In this document: positions 60,167-64,000 of the stretch, one piece after another
Layout: each line of letters starts with the position of its first letter
Numbering within the stretch: the first letter of the stretch is position 1
Source: Amblyornis subalaris
Taxonomy: Eukaryota > Chordata > Aves > Passeriformes > Ptilonorhynchidae
Length of the DNA: 64,000 nt
Direction of reading: 5' to 3'
NCBI GenBank assembly: GCA_018881555.1
Contig: JACAXG010000080.1
Span: forward strand, 2,197,314-2,261,313
Program-made: the position numbers and the translations under genes
The notes under the pieces: model-generated
Databases searched by the model: none
Told to the model about the DNA's origin: nothing
Seen by the model: the letters and a program-made list of their open reading frames with translations, nothing else

Positions 60167-63100
60167 ACGTAACAGATACGGAATATTTATTGTTATTGCT
60201 ACCATCCTTTCCCAAAACAACACAGGCAATTTTCCAAAACATAAACCTGAACTTACAAAAACATCCAGGAAATTCCAGTTCCAGCCTTAGAAATGACAGC
60301 GACCTTTCCAAAACGTACAAGCAGCCCAAATTTAGAGGAATTTTANGGCCAGTTTATCTTTTTCCCTAAACTGCAGCGAGCACAGAGGGAGCCTGGATCT
60401 GGAGCCCAGAGGAGATGTTGGAGNAAGCCCAGTGGAGATGTTCTACTGGTCCACACAGCCCCAAGGGCCTGGGGACCCTCTGCAGCCATGGCCCATCCCT
60501 CACTCTTCATGCCCAGAACGGGAAGCACCGGCGAGGTTTCCAGGCAGACTCCCCTGAGCCTCCGCACCGAGACAGGAGAGCAAAGCCAGGGCAGGCTGGG
60601 CAGCAGAGGCCNGGGATGTATCCAGAACAAAGGTGCAGTGGCTCACACATGCTCACAAGCTACTTCCGGAGCCGAACAGGAGGATTTCATCGCCAGCGCC
60701 GAGCCTGGCAAGGCTGGGGCAGTCATTCTGCAAGAGCCGAGCCACTCAGAGCAGAGGGGAGGGCAGAGATTATGAACAGAGACACGGAGCCAGCCCCTCC
60801 GGAGCTGCCGGCCGGCTGCGGGCAGGGGGTCCCCAAAGCCCCTCGCCGCGGCTGTGTCAGGCCACGGGAGGCTGTGGGGGACCCCACTGCTGTGCTCCCT
60901 GCCGGGGGGGGGGTGCTGCATCCCGGGAGGCTCAGCCGCAGCATCCCCTTCCCCAGGTCACACCCAGAGCAAACAGCCCCTGAAAGATCAGCAGGAACGC
61001 ACCGGGTGCCTCAGCTCACCCAGGGACGGGTTTTGGGCTCCAGAGGAAGGGCTGTGTGTAACAGCTACCAAGAGTGAGCAGCACAAACAGATTTACTGCA
61101 GAGAAGCTGCTATTTAAATTATATTCGCAGTATTCCCAATAGTACTTGCTGCTTTATATAATTTCCCGTGCCTTCTGCGTGCACTAAATGTTAATTTTAC
61201 TACGAAAATGGATGGTACCTTGTCTTAGAAGCCTTTCTGATAAAGCACACCTACACAGCAAGGGTTTATATAAAACCACGGTGAAGTTAAACTTCATGTA
61301 GTGCTTTCTGGGAAGTTTGGTGCAACCTTCTGTACAGGGCGAACCCGAGGAACGAGAAGAGAAGATCTGTACCAGTTACATAAAACCCCACGTCCCTCAC
61401 TGTACAGAACATGCCCTGACACTACAGTGGCTTTGGGGAGCGCAGTTTGTGATGCAGATCAGCGATGGCTTGTGCTGGATGAGGAAGGAGANGGGAAGTT
61501 CAGCACCTCTCCGGAGGGACAGCACACAGGGAAGCAGCCGGCGCTCCCGCTCCCATCACATCCACACGGCTTTATGGATGCATGAACCCGACAGACACAC
61601 AGACAGGGATCAGGAACTCTGGACACACAAATAACACGCGAAGAGAAGGGCCCTACACTGACACTAATTACCATACGGTGATTTTGGAGCGAGCCTAGGA
61701 GACAGACGATGCCAAATCCTTCCGTGCGGAACACACCGGGCTCAGCCTTGTGACCACGTCTCCCTCCAATGGATGTCTCCAGTAATTAGCACGTCCCACT
61801 CTTTCCAGCTCAACGCATACAGCTCTAACTCAGCAGCCAGAAATTGGAATCTGAATGCTTACATTCCTGTATTCTACTTCCAAGGACAGGGCCAGGGTCC
61901 CCCAGGAGCTGGCCGGACAGCCAGGGATGTGTGGCTGCACACAGCTTCAGCTCCAATCCCCTGTTCTCCTGCAGATCCCTGTGCAGATCAACCACCTGCA
62001 CTCTTGGACATGCAGAGGCATCTCTGTTTTCCCTATCAGCTCCACCTCCTATTAACCAGGAAAATGAGCCCCTAAACTCTTAACCTCAATTCAAACCCAG
62101 AGAATTCCGTCCATGCCGCTGTAGGAAGCGGCGTGGCTGAGCTCTGGGATGTGACATGAGGGCCCCAACTCTGCTCATCCCCAAAAGAGCTAAGTCTCCT
62201 GGTGAATTTGGGAACATTCCAAACAAATCACAGGGTGGCTCGTGAATCTGAGTGGGACTAAAACCAGACTGGATGGATGATATACATGGTCAAGGGGAAA
62301 ACACTGCTGGTGATTGTCAGTCCCAAACTGCTTCCACGCTTTTGTATTCCCCCTTGGAGCACAAGCCCCACCCCAGACCTATATGGCACCAAGAGGAAGT
62401 TTAAACTTTCCATGTGAATTAATCCTGTCCCCCAAAAGGAACAGACAGCGATGGTACCNAGGGGTGTGTGGGCAGGAGATGGGCACCTGCTGCTCCATTC
62501 CCAGTCTCCNGTGCNGGGTGCCTANGGACGCTGCCGTGACGTTGGACACCACCATGTGGGGGGTGAGTCATGGACTCCATTAGGGATTATAAGAAAACCA
62601 TTAAATTATTTTTTTTCTAAATCTAGGCAGGAATTAAACTCAGGGTTTCAGAGATTAAAGGCCAGTGAGATTANGATTTGCTGTTTCCAAAAAGGAGGAT
62701 TTCCTTAAGCTGGGAGTTGCCTCTTTTTCCTTTCTCTTCATGGTATGTCTGACAGAGCCCTCTTTTCCATCCTGGGCCAGATGGGAGGCACCAGCCTACG
62801 AGCTGCAGAGCTGCTGCAAAGGGCAGATTTTTCCTTAAGAATCTCCATAATCTTCTATGTTTATGGAATTGCTCCATGCAAAGCTCTAAAAATCCCCCAA
62901 TGTCTAAAATTCCTTACGCAAACTGCAAAATGGAGGAATATTTGTAAAGGCTTGGACTCAGGGGGCTGATTTTGGCAATTAAAAATTAACTTTCCAGCCA
63001 CCCACATTTCATTGCCTGTCCACTCCATCCCTCAAGTAGAAAGATTCCTCACTGTCCACANGAACTTGGGAACTTTTTCCAGTAATTTCCTCTTTCTAAA

Positions 63101-63206
63101 GAAATGCGTAAGTTGAGAACCAGCAAAGCAGCAAAATGGGAGAGAAGGTGGATGTGGGAGAGAGCAGGGAAGGACCACACGAAGCAAGCTGCCCTTGTGG
63201 GAATTC

Positions 63207-63232
63207 CCAGCATTCCAGGNTGGGAATGCTGG
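63207..63232. other. 10-bp stem inverted repeat
   Basis: CCAGCATTCC and its complement GGAATGCTGG are separated by six bases (one is N). It could form a small hairpin. There is no terminator or microRNA context. Confidence 0.5.
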
Positions 63233-63785
63233 AAAGAGAAGCAGCGAAGTTTCTGAGCCCACTTCTGCAATGTTTAGAGCACACAGGGCACTGCTGGAGG
63301 TCNAGTTCAGCTGCACCTCCATGACCACCCGGCCAAGAGTGGCACACAAAGCTCAGAGGGCACAGGGATGGACCTGAGCATCTCCAGGTCACTGCTCCAA
63401 GTATTCCATGAAGAAGAAAAACAAGAATTTCACCAAAAGATGGAAAGCATCACCCTGCCCTCCACAGGTTGACCCCTGGCAGACAGAGCGCTTACAGAGA
63501 CACACAGAGCTCAGGCAAGCTGTAGAGGGTGAAATCTTTCCCGTTCTTCACCAATTCCAATTTCCTCTCAGAAAAAGAGAAGCGATTCACAACAGAACTG
63601 TGNTCCCAGTGCAGACATTGATTTTTTTATACCCTTTTCATTTCAGACTGACAGCCAGACAACCACCATTAGTAGGCCAGGGAGGCTGGGATGTACTTGT
63701 GCNCCAGCCCTGGTGAAAATGAACCACGTGCCAGGTGAACAGTCTTAACCCCTCGAGAGAGGGGCAGTAACGGCACAGAAACATC

Positions 63786-63946
63786 ACAGAATCATCACCG
63801 AATCCCAGAATGGTTTGGGTTAGAAAGGGTTTTAAAATTCATCTCATTCTGCCTCCTGCCGTGGGCAGGGACACCTTCCACTAGACCAGGTTGCTCCAAA
63901 GCCTGTCCAACCTGGCCTTGGACACTTCCAGGGATGGAGCAATGCC
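63786..63946 (-). mobile_element. CR1 LINE 3' fragment
   Basis: Reverse-oriented CR1 end with CAGAATGGTTTGGGTTAG, CACTAGACCAGGTTGCTCC and GGACACTTCCAGGGATGG. It lies in ARHGEF9 5' flanking DNA. Confidence 0.92.
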
Positions 63947-64000
63947 AGGTACTAAGCAAGGCTGCTTCCAGCCACATCTGGAGACTTCAATTAATCCTGG

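Larger units (their letters stand above)
58671..64000. other. ARHGEF9 5' flanking DNA, no gene recognised
   Basis: Upstream of the minisatellite I see only two CR1 ends (60122, 63786), a small hairpin and ordinary sequence. Open frames up to 220 codons (60415-61077) have no recognisable domain, contain unresolved bases and overlap other frames of similar length. They are probably chance frames in GC-rich DNA. Confidence 0.6.

Noticed and set aside
60415..61077. 220-codon plus-strand frame upstream of ARHGEF9
   Set aside because: No recognisable domain, unresolved bases inside, and several overlapping frames of similar length in GC-rich DNA.

Overview
The window is non-coding-rich vertebrate DNA and reads as a bird genome, most likely a passerine. 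The support is repeated 3' fragments of CR1 LINEs of the avian type (9 recognised), sparse other repeats, short microsatellites, and many isolated single N bases. There are no operons, ribosome binding sites, CRISPR arrays or recognisable tRNA/rRNA genes. Long open frames elsewhere are chance frames or repeats.

The only gene I recognise is ARHGEF9 (collybistin, a brain Cdc42 exchange factor), on the minus strand. Its SH3-domain exon 2 is at 11063-11242 (60 codons, phase 0 at both ends, consensus splice sites). A three-codon first coding exon (M-T-L) is at 56938-56946 and ends in a GT donor. This matches the known long collybistin isoform, which begins M-T-L and continues directly into exon 2. 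Intron 1 is about 45.7 kb and fills most of the window. Positions 1-11062 are the start of intron 2. The DH and PH exons lie outside the window.

Upstream of the M-T-L exon is a probable 5' leader and promoter. A (GA)n tract and several tiny upstream ORFs lie at 56950-57312. Among them is a clean 31-codon ORF (57122-57217) encoding a single-pass hydrophobic microprotein. A CpG-dense, probably promoter, stretch follows at 57480-57865. Then comes a 15-bp minisatellite (57865-58670) interrupted by a 546-base assembly gap. Positions 58671-64000 are 5' flanking DNA with no gene recognised.

The most interesting signal is the transmembrane microprotein ORF in the ARHGEF9 leader. The locus may be effectively bicistronic, with the microprotein in good initiation context and the ARHGEF9 start in poor context. 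Second is a CpG island directly against exon 2 (11265-11480). It could be an internal promoter giving a collybistin that starts at Met22, whose ATG is in near-perfect Kozak context. Other CpG clusters in intron 1 (28230-28480, 34790-34960, 51180-51460, 53960-54270) and a candidate cassette exon (53062-53123) are weaker leads for alternative 5' ends.
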